A stretch of DNA of 64,000 nt from Acidovorax sp. NCPPB 3576 (GTDB lineage Bacteria > Pseudomonadota > Gammaproteobacteria > Burkholderiales > Burkholderiaceae_C): the NCBI RefSeq assembly GCF_028473605.1, contig NZ_CP097267.1, positions 872,501 through 936,500 of the forward strand, written 5' to 3'. The notes beneath the pieces were generated by a model that worked only from the letters and a program-made list of their open reading frames with translations, did not search any database and was not told the DNA's origin. Below are positions 48,221-56,622 of the stretch, piece after piece (position 1 is the first letter of the stretch; every line of letters starts with the position of its first letter). A program made the translations under genes and the position numbers.

Positions 48221-49219
48221 TCAGCGGGTGGCCACGGCGGCGTCGTTGCGCGCGAAGACCCCCCGTTCGCGCCACAGTGTGCGGGCTTCGCGGCCGGCCT
48301 TGTAGACCAGGGAGCGTTCCTGCACCACGGTGCTTCCCAGCCGCAGCCGGCCGAGCACTTCGTAGTACGACGAGGAGACGGTGTGCGTGGTGGTGTCCAT
48401 TTGCGCGGAGCCGCTCAGCAGCTTGCGCGCGTCTTCCTCGTTGCGAAAGTGCCGCGCCTCGCGCGCCTGCACCAGCTGCTGCGCGCCGGCCATGTCCAGC
48501 CCCTCGATGCTGGCCTGCAGCACCTGGGCGCTGGCCGTGTTCAGGTTCACCCGCGTGCTGCGTGGCAGCACGGTGGCGTAGGGCTCCAGCGCCGCGATGG
48601 TGGCGGCGTCCACGCCCAGCCAGGACAGCTGCGACAGGGTGCGCGGCATCAGGGGCGCATTGCTCGCATCACCGCCCGTGGCCTTGGCCTGGCGCAACCC
48701 GTCGGCCAGCAGGTTCAATTGCTGGCGCGGCAGGCCGAGCTGCTCGAAAAGGCGGGTGAACTGGCGCAGGGGAATTTCCTGCACCGCGTTGCCGTCCACC
48801 AGGTTGAAGAGGTTCAGGCGAGACTGCAGGTCGATGATCCGGCCGGACAGGAAGGCATCGGCCGTGTCGGTGCTCGCGTCCTCGGGCTGGCTCACGTTGC
48901 GGTCGGCCGCGAGGAAGGTGGACAGGCGCGCTTCTTCCAGCGGCACGGCCCAGGGCTCGGCCAGGTGGTCGGTGCCGTCGCTGTCGCGCGCGGCAGCGTC
49001 CTCGCGCAGGATGAGCCGCGACCAGTCGAGCGCGCCCGCCAGGATCCATGCCGACTGTGCCCGCGCCCGTTCGGCGGTTTCCACCTCGACCGCGCGCCAC
49101 TGCTGCCACATGGCCGCGGCGGCGAACGTGGCCACCAGCGTCACGGTGAGCATGGCGGCCAGCAGCGCCGCGCCGCGTGCTGCGGGGCGGCGGCCGGGCG
49201 TGCGGTGGGCGCGTGTCAT
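48221..49219 (-). CDS. gspK: Type II secretion minor pseudopilin GspK
   Basis: A 332-residue minor pseudopilin. The N-terminus is the pseudopilin type without the usual Glu5 context (RGAALLAAMLTVTLVATFAAAAM), followed by the large globular domain of GspK with SGRIIDLQSRLNLFNLVDGN, RLFEQLGLPRQQLNLLADGL and the helix-hairpin-helix like VNLNTASAQVLQASIEGLDMAGA. It caps the pseudopilus tip with GspI and GspJ. The ATG overlaps the stop of gspJ (ATGA). Confidence 0.92.
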   Translation of the reverse strand: MTRAHRTPGRRPAARGAALLAAMLTVTLVATFAAAAMWQQWRAVEVETAERARAQSAWILAGALDWSRLILREDAAARDSDGTDHLAEPWAVPLEEARLSTFLAADRNVSQPEDASTDTADAFLSGRIIDLQSRLNLFNLVDGNAVQEIPLRQFTRLFEQLGLPRQQLNLLADGLRQAKATGGDASNAPLMPRTLSQLSWLGVDAATIAALEPYATVLPRSTRVNLNTASAQVLQASIEGLDMAGAQQLVQAREARHFRNEEDARKLLSGSAQMDTTTHTVSSSYYEVLGRLRLGSTVVQERSLVYKAGREARTLWRERGVFARNDAAVATR

Positions 49220-49902
49220 GTCTTGCCTCCGCCGTTCACCGGGTTGACCCAGTCGCGGGTGAGCGTGCCCGCCAGCGCCCGGCCGGAGGGCAGCGTCAGC
49301 TGCAGCCGCACGCCCTCGGGAATATTGGTCGCCGCCGTCGGGCCCTGCGATTGCGGCAGGTTGGCGGTCGTCTCGCTGCTGGACAGGGCGTTGTACCAGG
49401 CCCCGTCGCGGTAGTAGTAGATCTGCCAGTTCACCAGCGGCATGAGCACGGTCTCGGTGCGACGCTCTGCCTCGCCCGGCGTGCGGGCCCATTGCGCCGC
49501 GCGCTGCCAGGCCTCGCGCCATTGCGCCCGCGTGCGCACCGGCAGCGACTGCCAGCGCAGCCATTGGTCGATGCCGTTCACGTTGCGCCGCGTCCAGGCC
49601 ACGACCACCGGGCCCTCGTCGGGCTCGGCGGTGCTGCGGCGCGTCATGCGCAGCACCTGGCCGTCCCAGTCGAGCGGCTCGGTCTGGTCGATGGCCTGCA
49701 GGGCATCCAGGTCGGTGCCCCACTGGGCGAGCGCCGCCTGGATGACGAGCAGGCCGTCGGCCCGCTCCCGCGTCTGCTCCTGCGCGCGCACCATGCCGTC
49801 GAGTCCGCGCCAGCTCATGATCGCCAGGATCGCCATGATGGCGATGGCCACGAGCAGTTCGATCAGCGTGAAGCCGCGCGAAAGCCGGGTTCGGTGGCCC
49901 AT
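49216..49902 (-). CDS. gspJ: Type II secretion minor pseudopilin GspJ
   Basis: A 228-residue minor pseudopilin. The prepilin-peptidase site and hydrophobic helix are SRGFTLIELLVAIAIMAILAIMSW, cut before Phe. The body is typical of GspJ (SWRGLDGMVRAQEQTRERADGLLVIQ, WGTDLDALQAIDQTEPLDWDG). It starts one base after the gspI stop and overlaps gspK, consistent with coordinated expression of the I-J-K tip complex. Confidence 0.93.
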   Translation of the reverse strand: MGHRTRLSRGFTLIELLVAIAIMAILAIMSWRGLDGMVRAQEQTRERADGLLVIQAALAQWGTDLDALQAIDQTEPLDWDGQVLRMTRRSTAEPDEGPVVVAWTRRNVNGIDQWLRWQSLPVRTRAQWREAWQRAAQWARTPGEAERRTETVLMPLVNWQIYYYRDGAWYNALSSSETTANLPQSQGPTAATNIPEGVRLQLTLPSGRALAGTLTRDWVNPVNGGGKT

Positions 49903-49903
49903 G

Positions 49904-50287
49904 TCAGTACCTCCCCACGATGGTGGACAGGCGCAGCACGGAGTTCTGCCCGTCGGACACCTGGGCATCGACCCGGCGGAACTGCGGGTTGGGCGTGGGC
50001 CGCACGACCAGCGTGACGTCGTAGCGGCGCCCGGCCTGCTCGCAGGCCAGCGTGCTGTCGCCGATGGGCGGCATCTGGCGCGACAGGCGCACCTTCACGA
50101 GTTCGTTCTCGGCGCACAGGTGGGCCAGCAGCACGTCGGTCTGGCGCGCGGCGTTGCGCGTGAGGGCCGACGTGGCCTGCAGCCCCGCCATGAGCGCGAT
50201 CGCCACGATGGCCAGCGCCACCATCACCTCGACCAGCGTGAAGCCGCGCTCACGCGGCCGGGGATGCCCGCCGGGGCGGCCCGTCAT
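49904..50287 (-). CDS. gspI: Type II secretion minor pseudopilin GspI
   Basis: A 127-residue minor pseudopilin. Cleavage site and helix: RERGFTLVEVMVALAIVAIALMAGLQA. The globular part includes LLAHLCAENELVKVRL, RRYDVTLVVRPTPNPQFRRVDAQVSD, typical for GspI. Its ATG overlaps the gspH stop (ATGA). Confidence 0.93.
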   Translation of the reverse strand: MTGRPGGHPRPRERGFTLVEVMVALAIVAIALMAGLQATSALTRNAARQTDVLLAHLCAENELVKVRLSRQMPPIGDSTLACEQAGRRYDVTLVVRPTPNPQFRRVDAQVSDGQNSVLRLSTIVGRY

Positions 50288-50721
50288 GGCGCGGGCTCCA
50301 CGGCGAAGGGCCGCAGACCGTCGGTGACCACGCGCACCGCGCGCCCCGGGTGGCCCTGGTTGGCCAGCACGACCTGCTGCGGGCCGATGAGCGGCTCCGG
50401 CCCGAGCTGCAGCAGGCCCGGCCCCAGCACCTGCGTGCCAGGGTCCAGCCAGGCACCGGGCGACGGATTGCCCGGCAGCCCTTCGAAGCGAAAGCCCCCG
50501 GCGAACGCGCGCCATCGCACCCTGGCGCCGGAGGCCCGCGATTGCGCGCGCGCTGCCTCCAGCAGCGCCGAAAGCCGTTCGCCCTCGCGCTCCAGCAGGG
50601 TCTGGCCGTTGTCGCGCAGCGCAAAGCCGACGCCGGCGGTGGCCAGCGCGATGATCGAAACCACCACCAGCAGCTCGAACAGGGTGAAACCCCGGGCGCG
50701 GCGGAAAGGGTGCGGGGTCAC
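50284..50721 (-). CDS. gspH: Type II secretion minor pseudopilin GspH
   Basis: A 145-residue minor pseudopilin. Cleavage site and helix: RARGFTLFELLVVVSIIALATAGVGFAL. The start codon is GTG (50721). The body has LEREGERLSALLEAARAQSRASGARVRW, the common GspH pattern. It overlaps gspI. Confidence 0.92.
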   Translation of the reverse strand: MTPHPFRRARGFTLFELLVVVSIIALATAGVGFALRDNGQTLLEREGERLSALLEAARAQSRASGARVRWRAFAGGFRFEGLPGNPSPGAWLDPGTQVLGPGLLQLGPEPLIGPQQVVLANQGHPGRAVRVVTDGLRPFAVEPAP

Positions 50722-50799
50722 AGGATATCGATCGCCACAGGGCCTGGGGGCGGTGAGTTCATGGGCGCCGCGTCAGGCTGCGGCCCCGTGGGGCGGCCG

Positions 50800-51252
50800 T
50801 CACTGCCAGCTGCCGATGTCCGCATCCTTGCCCTCGCCGCCGGACTGGCCGTCGGCCCCGAACGACATCACGTCCACTTCGCCCTTGATGCCGGGGCTGA
50901 GGTACTGATAGGGGCGTCCCCACGGGTCGTTGGGCAGTTTGTCCAGGTAGGGGCGCCAGTTGCCGGGCGCTGGGCCCGATGCGGGCTTGGCGATGAGCGC
51001 CTGCAGGCCCTGCTCGGCCGTGGGGTAGCGCTGGTTGTCCAGGCGGTACAGCTTGAGGGCCTGCACGATGTTGGTGATGTCGGTGCGCGCCGCGGTGCTG
51101 CGGGCGTCGTCGGCACGGTCGAGCACGTTGGGCACGATGAGCGCGGCGAGCACGCCGATGATCACCAGCACCACCATCAATTCGATCAGGGTGAAGCCGG
51201 CCGCCAGGCGGCGGCGTGCGGTGCGTGCAAGGGAAGAGGCGTGTGAATTCAC
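50800..51252 (-). CDS. gspG: Type II secretion major pseudopilin GspG
   Basis: A 150-residue major pseudopilin, first gene of the minus-strand gsp block. Cleavage site and helix: AAGFTLIELMVVLVIIGVLAALIVPNVL, with Glu5 in place. The calcium-binding C-terminal loop is typical (NDPWGRPYQYLSPGIKGEVDVMSFGADGQSGGEGKDADIGSW). The start is GTG at 51252. The promoter must lie in the 47 bases shared with divergent gspC or overlap that gene. Confidence 0.96.
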   Translation of the reverse strand: MNSHASSLARTARRRLAAGFTLIELMVVLVIIGVLAALIVPNVLDRADDARSTAARTDITNIVQALKLYRLDNQRYPTAEQGLQALIAKPASGPAPGNWRPYLDKLPNDPWGRPYQYLSPGIKGEVDVMSFGADGQSGGEGKDADIGSWQ

Positions 51253-51299
51253 TGAGGGGCGACTCGGGTAAGGCAGATGCGGTCAATCATAATCGTGCG

Positions 51300-51743
51300 A
51301 TGGTGACAAACACATACGGCAGGTGGGGCGTGCGCCTGGGCACGATGGCCCTGTGGGCGCTGGCAGGCGCAAGCGTGGTCTATTGGGGCCTGCGCCTTTC
51401 GGCCCGGCCGGCGGGGCCCGGCGTGGCGGCGGCAGCGCCCGCGCCGCTCGCTCCCGATGCCCAGGCCCTCGCGCGGCTGTTGGGCGCAGGCCCTGCAGCG
51501 CCAGCCGCGCCGGCGGTGCGCGAACCCAGCCGGTTCGCGCTGGTCGGCGTGCTGGCCGGCACCTCCAGCGGCGGCGGCGCGGCCTTGATCGCCGTGGACA
51601 GCCAGCCGGCCAAGCCGTTCCGCGTCGGGGCCACGGTGGCCGAAGGGCTGGTGCTGCAGGCCCTGGGCCGCCGCCAGGCACGCCTGGGGCCGTCGCACGA
51701 CGGCGCGGCCACGGTCACGCTGGAAATTCCGGACAAGCGATAA
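51300..51743 (+). CDS. gspC: Type II secretion protein GspC
   Basis: A 147-residue inner-membrane protein with one membrane helix (LGTMALWALAGASVVYWGLRL) and the periplasmic HR domain that contacts the secretin (VREPSRFALVGVLAGTSSGGGAALIAVDSQPAKPFRVGATVAEGLVLQ). It ends after the HR domain, with no PDZ or coiled-coil domain, a short form also seen in other betaproteobacteria. It is divergent from the gspG block. The product may recognise cargo through the HR domain alone. Confidence 0.9.
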   Translation: MVTNTYGRWGVRLGTMALWALAGASVVYWGLRLSARPAGPGVAAAAPAPLAPDAQALARLLGAGPAAPAAPAVREPSRFALVGVLAGTSSGGGAALIAVDSQPAKPFRVGATVAEGLVLQALGRRQARLGPSHDGAATVTLEIPDKR

Positions 51744-51836
51744 GCGGAGTGGAAGGGGGGTCAGCGAGGATCGCGGGTAACAAATGAAAATCCATGAAAC
51801 CCCGTGACAAAGACCCCCGGATTCCGGTCCGCTGCG

Positions 51837-51856
51837 AACGTTTGGCGCAAAACGTT
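51837..51856. terminator. Weak hairpin between convergent gspC and cobC
   Basis: AACGTTT pairs with AAACGTT over a 6-base loop, with only four T after it on the plus strand. It overlaps the last bases before the cobC stop. It may end gspC transcription; strength is doubtful. Confidence 0.3.
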
Positions 51857-51857
51857 T

Positions 51858-52442
51858 TCAGGCCGAGGGTGCCTCCAGCGGTACCGTGGCCCATTCCCCA
51901 TAGCCCGTCGCGGCCACCGGCCATTCGTCGGCACGCGGCATGCGCCCGGGATGGGTCTGCAGCCATTGCACGCAGCGCGCCACGCCGGCATGGGTGATCC
52001 ACAGCACATCGCCACGGCGGTCATGCGATAGCTGGCGCGCCTCGGCCAGCGCGGAGTCCACGCGCTGCAGCATCGCGACCAGGCTGTCGCCGCCGCTGGC
52101 GCGGGGGGCGTCGAAGTTCATCGTCCATGCATCGATCTCCGCCCGGGCAATGGCATCCCAGCCGCGGCCTTCCCAAGTGCCGAAATCCATCTCGGCGATA
52201 CGGGCGTCGGGCTCACTGGCCAAATCGACCCTCATCGCAATCAGGGCGTACGCAAGCTGCTCACATCTTTGTAGCGGCGAGTGGCGCATGGCCGCGAACG
52301 TGCCAGGCAGCGCGTCGGCCAGCCGGCGGGCGGCATCGGCCGTCGCGGCAGGGTCTGCGGGCACATCGAGTGCGCCGTAGCAGACGCCCGGCGCCACGAG
52401 CGGCAGGGCGTGCCGCACCAGCCACAGGCGCCGCAGCGTCAC
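51858..52442 (-). CDS. cobC: Histidine phosphatase, alpha-ribazole phosphatase-like
   Basis: A 194-residue phosphoglycerate-mutase-type phosphatase. Catalytic RHG-like motif LVRHALPLV near the start, RHSPLQRCEQLA, the acid residue in IAEMDFGTWEGRGWDAI, and the second catalytic His in LWITHAGVARC. The start is a GTG that overlaps the cobS stop (GTGA). Next to cobS it most likely removes phosphate from alpha-ribazole phosphate in cobalamin assembly. No other cob genes are in the window. Confidence 0.88.
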   Translation of the reverse strand: MTLRRLWLVRHALPLVAPGVCYGALDVPADPAATADAARRLADALPGTFAAMRHSPLQRCEQLAYALIAMRVDLASEPDARIAEMDFGTWEGRGWDAIARAEIDAWTMNFDAPRASGGDSLVAMLQRVDSALAEARQLSHDRRGDVLWITHAGVARCVQWLQTHPGRMPRADEWPVAATGYGEWATVPLEAPSA

Positions 52443-53251
52443 CGCAGGCCCTGGCCGAGCGCGATGGCCGCGCCCAGGTAGATGGCGATTTCGCCGACCT
52501 GCTGGGTGGCGCCCAGGCAGTCTCCCGTGAACCCGCCCAGCCGCCGCACGAACCAGCGGCGCATCCACAGCGCAGCCAAGGCGCTGGCAGCGATGGACGC
52601 TATCAATACAGTAACGCCCAGCGCATATCCCATCAGCGCCAGAGGCCCCATCGACCACAAGAACGCCGTGGCCAGCGAACGCCCGCTGATCTGGTCTGCC
52701 AGCGGCTTGCTCTTGGAGGTGGCCGTGTCGCCCACATGGGCCAGGGTGCGTACCAGCAGCAGGGGCCAAAAGCGCGACAGCACATGGGCTGCGGCCAGCA
52801 CTGGCAGCACCACGCCCAGGCCGCCCGCGCCCAGCAGCGCGAGCAAGGCCAGCTTGGCGGCGAGCGCCAGCACCAGCGCCATGGCCCCGAAGGCGCCGAT
52901 GCGCGAGTCCTTCATGATCTCCAGCGCCCGCTCGCGCTGCAGGCTGCCCCCCAGGCCGTCGGCCACGTCGGCCAGGCCGTCTTCATGGAAGCCCCCGGTG
53001 ACCAGCACGGTGGCCACGGTGCTGAACGCCGCACACACCCAGGGCGCGGCCGGCTGGGGCCCCAGAGCCCACCCGAGCGCGGCATACACCGCCGCCGCGG
53101 CAGCAGCCACCAGCCAGCCCACGCCCGGAAAGTGCCCGGCGCTGGCGCGCAACAGGGCCGGGCTGTAGCCCACCCAGGCCGCAGTGCGGCCGGTGACGGG
53201 AATCCGGGTGAAGAACTGCACGGCCAGCAGATAGTGGCGAAGCGCCTGCAT
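52439..53251 (-). CDS. cobS: Adenosylcobinamide-GDP ribazoletransferase CobS
   Basis: A 270-residue polytopic inner-membrane enzyme that joins alpha-ribazole to adenosylcobinamide-GDP, the last step of the nucleotide-loop assembly of vitamin B12. Seen: FFTRIPVTGRT, GHFPGVGWLVAAAAAAVYAAL, the catalytic Asp cluster GGFHEDGLADVADGLGG, RALEIMKDSRIGAFGAMAL and FTGDCLGATQQVGEIAIYL. The segment GYALGVTVLIASI is written with AT-rich rare codons and overlaps a repeat-like stretch (52599-52648). It is followed by overlapping cobC. Confidence 0.95.
   Translation of the reverse strand: MQALRHYLLAVQFFTRIPVTGRTAAWVGYSPALLRASAGHFPGVGWLVAAAAAAVYAALGWALGPQPAAPWVCAAFSTVATVLVTGGFHEDGLADVADGLGGSLQRERALEIMKDSRIGAFGAMALVLALAAKLALLALLGAGGLGVVLPVLAAAHVLSRFWPLLLVRTLAHVGDTATSKSKPLADQISGRSLATAFLWSMGPLALMGYALGVTVLIASIAASALAALWMRRWFVRRLGGFTGDCLGATQQVGEIAIYLGAAIALGQGLR
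52599..52648 (+). repeat. AT-rich dispersed repeat inside cobS, copy E
   Basis: GCTATCAATACAGTAACGCC, then CAGCGCATATCCCATCAGCGCCAGAGGCC follows the layout of the dispersed element (GCTATnAATnnAATAGC, CAGCGC, spacer, inverted GCGC, AGAGGCC). On the minus strand it encodes part of a membrane region of CobS in frame. Confidence 0.5.
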
Positions 53252-53255
53252 TTTG

Positions 53256-53316
53256 TTTGCTACTAAATTAATAGCTATATGCCCTAGTCCTTATTGCGCT
53301 GGAGGCCATTTTTGCC
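53256..53316 (+). repeat. Comamonadaceae-type AT-rich dispersed repeat, copy C
   Basis: TTTGCTACTAAATTAATAGC, then GCCCTAGTCCTTATTGCGCT and GGAGGCCATTTTTGCC. It fills almost all of the 78-base gap between ilvA and cobS, both on the minus strand, so it is transcribed between them unless it acts as a stop. Confidence 0.85.
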
Positions 53317-53329
53317 TGAAGCGTTTGAA

Positions 53330-54895
53330 CTAGGTGCGCCCAGCCTGCAGGAACAGCTGGTAAGCCGGGTTCAGCGTTTCTTCCACATAGGGATAGCCCA
53401 GCGTGGCTAGGAAGGCGTCGAACGCCGCCGCATCGCCCGGTGGCACCTGCATGCCCACCAGAATGCGCCCGTAGTCGGCGCCTTGGTTGCGGTAGTGGAA
53501 CAGGCTGATGTTCCAGCTCGGCTGCATCAGGCTCAGGAACTTGAACAGCGCCCCTGGCCGCTCGGGGAAGACGAAGCGCAGCAGCCGCTCCTCCTGCGCG
53601 AGCGCCGAGCGGCCGCCCACCAGGTGGCGCAGGTGCTCCTTGGCCAGTTCGTCGTGCGTGAGGTCGAGCGCCTCGAATCCGTGGCCCTGGAAGTTGCGGG
53701 CGATCTTCTCCGACTCGCCCTTGCCGTGCGTGGTCAGGCCCACGAACACATGGGCGCGTGCCGCGTCGCTGATGCGGTAATTGAACTCGGTCACGTTGCG
53801 CGGGCCGCCGGGCAACTGCCCCACCACCTCGCAGAACCGCTTGAAGCTGCCGCGCTCTTCGGGAATGGTGACGGCCAGCAGGGCTTCGCGCTCCTCGCCC
53901 ACCTCCGCGCGCTCGGCCACGAAGCGCAGCCGGTCGAAATTCATGTTGGCGCCGCACAGGATGGCAGCGTAGGTCTCGCCCTGCGTCTGGTGCGTATCGA
54001 CGTACTGCTTGATGGCGGCCACGGCCAGCGCGCCGGCCGGCTCCACGATGCTGCGCGTGTCCACGAAGATGTCCTTGATCGCGGCGCACACGGCGTCGGT
54101 GTCCACGGTCATGAACTCGTCCACCAGGCCTTGGGCCACGCGGAAGGTTTCCTCGCCCACCAGCTTGACGGCGGTGCCGTCGGAAAACAGGCCCACATCG
54201 GCCAGCGTGACCCGGCTGCCCAGGGCCACGGATTGCGCCATGGCGTCGGAATCGTTCATCTGCACGCCGATCACGCGGATCTCGGGGCGCACCGCCTTGA
54301 TGTAGTTGGCCACGCCGCTCACCAGTCCGCCGCCGCCGATGGCGACGAACACCGCATCGAGCCGGTTGCTGCCCAGGCTTTGCAACTGGCGCAGGATTTC
54401 CATGGCGATGGTGCCCTGGCCTGCGATCACATCGGGGTCGTCGAAGGGGTGCACGAAAGTCAGGCCCTGCGCCACCTGCAATTGGGCCGCGTGTTCGTAG
54501 GCGTCGGAATAGCTGTCGCCGTGCAGCACGACCTCGCCGCCCAGCGTCCTGACCGCGTCCACCTTGAGCTGGGGCGTGGTCGTCGGCATCACGACGACGG
54601 CGCGGGCCCCCAGCTTTTGGGCGCTCATCGCCACGCCTTGGGCATGGTTGCCGGCCGAGGCGCAGATCACGCCTTTTTGCAACTGCTCGGGCGACAGGTG
54701 CGCCATCTTGTTGTAGGCGCCCCGCAGCTTGAAGCTGAACACCGGCTGCTGGTCCTCGCGCTTGAGCAGCACCTGATTGCGAAGCCGGCGGCTCAAGGCC
54801 TTGGCGGGTTCCAGGGCCGACTCGACCGCCACGTCATAGACGCGGGCGGTGAGGATCTTCTTCAGGTAGTCCAGGGGCGTGAGGTGCGGGGTCAT
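53330..54895 (-). CDS. ilvA: Threonine ammonia-lyase, biosynthetic
   Basis: A 521-residue PLP enzyme that converts threonine to 2-oxobutyrate, the first step to isoleucine. The PLP Lys56 lies in PVFSFKLRGAYNK; SAGNHAQGVAMSA and the Gly loop VAIGGGGLVSGVANY bind the cofactor. Two C-terminal ACT-like domains (~330-520, LLAVTIPEERGSFKRFCEVVG and LLRFVFPERPGALFKFLSLM) are those that sense isoleucine and valine. The start is ATG 54895, preceded by a leader region that contains a strong terminator hairpin (54979-55014), which suggests attenuation or an independent small RNA. Confidence 0.96.
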   Translation of the reverse strand: MTPHLTPLDYLKKILTARVYDVAVESALEPAKALSRRLRNQVLLKREDQQPVFSFKLRGAYNKMAHLSPEQLQKGVICASAGNHAQGVAMSAQKLGARAVVVMPTTTPQLKVDAVRTLGGEVVLHGDSYSDAYEHAAQLQVAQGLTFVHPFDDPDVIAGQGTIAMEILRQLQSLGSNRLDAVFVAIGGGGLVSGVANYIKAVRPEIRVIGVQMNDSDAMAQSVALGSRVTLADVGLFSDGTAVKLVGEETFRVAQGLVDEFMTVDTDAVCAAIKDIFVDTRSIVEPAGALAVAAIKQYVDTHQTQGETYAAILCGANMNFDRLRFVAERAEVGEEREALLAVTIPEERGSFKRFCEVVGQLPGGPRNVTEFNYRISDAARAHVFVGLTTHGKGESEKIARNFQGHGFEALDLTHDELAKEHLRHLVGGRSALAQEERLLRFVFPERPGALFKFLSLMQPSWNISLFHYRNQGADYGRILVGMQVPPGDAAAFDAFLATLGYPYVEETLNPAYQLFLQAGRT

Positions 54896-54978
54896 GTCGT
54901 GCAGATGTTGCCGCGCCGGTCGCGGGCGGGCCGCCATCATAGGCGTTGCCCCAGGGGCACCGCCGCCGTGCGCAGGAC

Positions 54979-55014
54979 AAAAAAAACGGCCCCGGACTGT
55001 GAAGTCCGGGGCCG
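54979..55014 (-). terminator. Strong rho-independent terminator upstream of ilvA
   Basis: On the minus strand a perfect 12-bp GC-rich stem (CGGCCCCGGACT with AGTCCGGGGCCG) closes a 4-base loop and is followed by eight T. It lies 84 bases before the ilvA start and has no complete protein gene directly upstream on its strand, so it ends a short RNA or a leader. Confidence 0.9.
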
Positions 55015-55099
55015 AATCCATCCTTTGAGGAGATGGAGGAGACAATGGGTGCGAACAAACCGTTTCGGGCTTGCTGTCCACTCTTTCGAGCAACGCATG
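54979..55099 (-). ncRNA. Candidate ~120-nt small RNA (or ilvA attenuation leader) with UCUCC motifs
   Basis: A -10 box TACACT lies on the minus strand at 55106-55111; a start near 55099 would give an RNA of about 120 nt ending at the strong terminator. In the unpaired middle (55021-55044) it carries UCUCCUCC and UCUCCUC, complementary to Shine-Dalgarno sequences, as in known small RNAs that block ribosome binding. A leader-peptide frame (ATG at 55137) covers the same stretch and would include CLLHLL, so leucine-type attenuation of ilvA is an alternative. No clear -35 box is seen. Confidence 0.5.
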
Positions 55100-55199
55100 G
55101 TTCGAAGTGTAGCCCAAACCATGCTGCGTTGCAGCAAAATTGACGGGCCATCCCGGGATGGAAATGCCGTTTTCGCTTTTTTTGATGGAGAAAAACAAC

Positions 55200-55649
55200 A
55201 TGGAATGCACAGTCACCTGGACGGGCGCCTCAGGCACCCGATCCGGCATGGGATTCATCGCCGAAACCGGCAGCGGCCATGTCCTGGCCATGGACGGCGC
55301 GCCGGATGCCGCCAACCCCGCCAACGGAGGGCAGAACCTGGCGCCTCGTCCCATGGAAACCGTGCTGGCAGGCACTGGCGGATGCACGGCCTACGACGTT
55401 GTGCTGATTCTCAAGCGCGGCCGGCACGATGTGCGCGGCTGCAGCGTCAAGCTCACCTCCGAACGCGCGTCGGTCGATCCAAAGGTGTTCACCCGCATCC
55501 ACATGCAATTCACCGTGACGGGCAAGGCGCTGCCTGCTGCGGCGGTCGAGCGTGCGATCGCCATGAGCCACGAAAAATACTGTTCGGCCAGCATCATGTT
55601 GGCCAAGACGGCGGAGATCACCACGGGCTTCGACATCGTCGAGGGCTGA
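55200..55649 (+). CDS. OsmC family peroxide-defence protein
   Basis: A 149-residue OsmC/Ohr-fold protein that reduces organic peroxides through a Cys pair: Cys62 (LAGTGGCTAYDVVLIL) and Cys128 (HEKYCSASIML). The C-terminal KTAEITTGFDIVE is typical of the YhfA-like branch. The ATG at 55200 is used because a GGAG lies ~10 bases upstream and the beta domain begins here; ATG 55185 is also possible. It is divergent from the ilvA leader RNA. Confidence 0.88.
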   Translation: MECTVTWTGASGTRSGMGFIAETGSGHVLAMDGAPDAANPANGGQNLAPRPMETVLAGTGGCTAYDVVLILKRGRHDVRGCSVKLTSERASVDPKVFTRIHMQFTVTGKALPAAAVERAIAMSHEKYCSASIMLAKTAEITTGFDIVEG

Positions 55650-55698
55650 TGCGAGCAGCGCGTTGGCCGGGCCAGCCGCTTCAACCGGTGCAAGTCAG

Positions 55699-56316
55699 TC
55701 AGATGCGATGGGCCACTGTGGTCATGCACTTGGCGGCGACTTTCATCAGCAGGCGCACCGGCGTGGGCAACTCCTGTCCACCTGCCGCCAGGGCGCCGCT
55801 GGCGTGGCGCTCTTCGTCGCTTTTCATGCGCGACACCACTGCGCGGGACGCGAGGTCCTGGGCAGGCAATCGCTCCAGATGGCTCTGAAGATGCTGAGCC
55901 ACCTGCCGTTCGGTTTCCACCACGAGTCCCAGGCTCACCCGGTCGCTGACCTGGGCCGCCGTCCAGCCGATGGCGAACGCGCCGGCGAACCACAGCGGAT
56001 TGAGCAGGCTCGGCCGGTCGCCCAGCGCATCCAGCCGCTCGCGCGTCCAGGCGAGGTGGTCCGTTTCTTCGCGCGCCGCTTCCAGCAGGTGGGCGCGCAA
56101 TTGGGCATCCCGCGTCACGGCGGCCTGGCCGGTGTAGAGGGCCTGGGCGCATACTTCCCCCACGTGATTCACCCGCATCAGGGCGCCCGCCAGGCGCTTT
56201 TCCGCCGGCGAGAGTGGGGCCTCGGGATGTGCGCTGGCCGGTGACGGCTCGCCAGCCCGCGGTTTCGCAAAGAGAGTGCGCAGGGCGGTATCGACCGCCG
56301 ACAAAAGTGAATCCAT
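55699..56316 (-). CDS. coq7: Demethoxyubiquinone hydroxylase Coq7
   Basis: A 205-residue di-iron monooxygenase of ubiquinone synthesis (2-nonaprenyl-3-methyl-6-methoxy-1,4-benzoquinol hydroxylase). The ferritin-like ligands are visible: Glu54 ([15 protein letters not shown]), Glu84/His87 (EETDHLAW), the [11 protein letters not shown]lu, and DEERHA near 175. The start is ATG 56316, where the family begins; the open frame further upstream is unlike Coq7. Confidence 0.94.
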   Translation of the reverse strand: MDSLLSAVDTALRTLFAKPRAGEPSPASAHPEAPLSPAEKRLAGALMRVNHVGEVCAQALYTGQAAVTRDAQLRAHLLEAAREETDHLAWTRERLDALGDRPSLLNPLWFAGAFAIGWTAAQVSDRVSLGLVVETERQVAQHLQSHLERLPAQDLASRAVVSRMKSDEERHASGALAAGGQELPTPVRLLMKVAAKCMTTVAHRI

Positions 56317-56622
56317 GGAAAAATCGGGTGAAGTTCGAAAAGTGCGACAAGGCTTTCGAATGGATACAAAAATGCGAGCAGGCTTTGCCCACGGGGCGCC
56401 GCGACAAGTCAGTTCCGTGACGTCTCTCGGGTTGTTGCAGTACAGCAACGATTTGGGCCTTTCGGTGCAATTGTGAGGGAATTCCTTTGCGAAACGGACG
56501 TGGCTCTGTTGCAATAAGGACAACTTCCCCACCAGGAGGTTGGCCCGGGGATCCGGCGGACTGCGCTTGTGCATCTCAGCCCCCCGAACCGGCGCCCTCG
56601 TTTAACCTTGGAGTAACTCGCA
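56317..56622. promoter_or_regulatory. Shared upstream region of coq7 and porin 1
   Basis: A 306-base gap with no protein gene. It holds a small inverted repeat GTTGC-agtaca-GCAAC (near 56435-56450), the same GTTGC word again about 60 bases later in CTGTTGCAATAAGGA, and a GGAG site before the porin ATG. An AT-rich stretch at 56340-56370 may hold the coq7 promoter. The long leader suggests regulated expression of the porin; no operator can be named. Confidence 0.4.

Noticed and set aside
53252..53329. Cobalamin riboswitch upstream of cobS
   Set aside because: The gap is filled by the dispersed AT-rich repeat; no B12-box-like sequence was seen.
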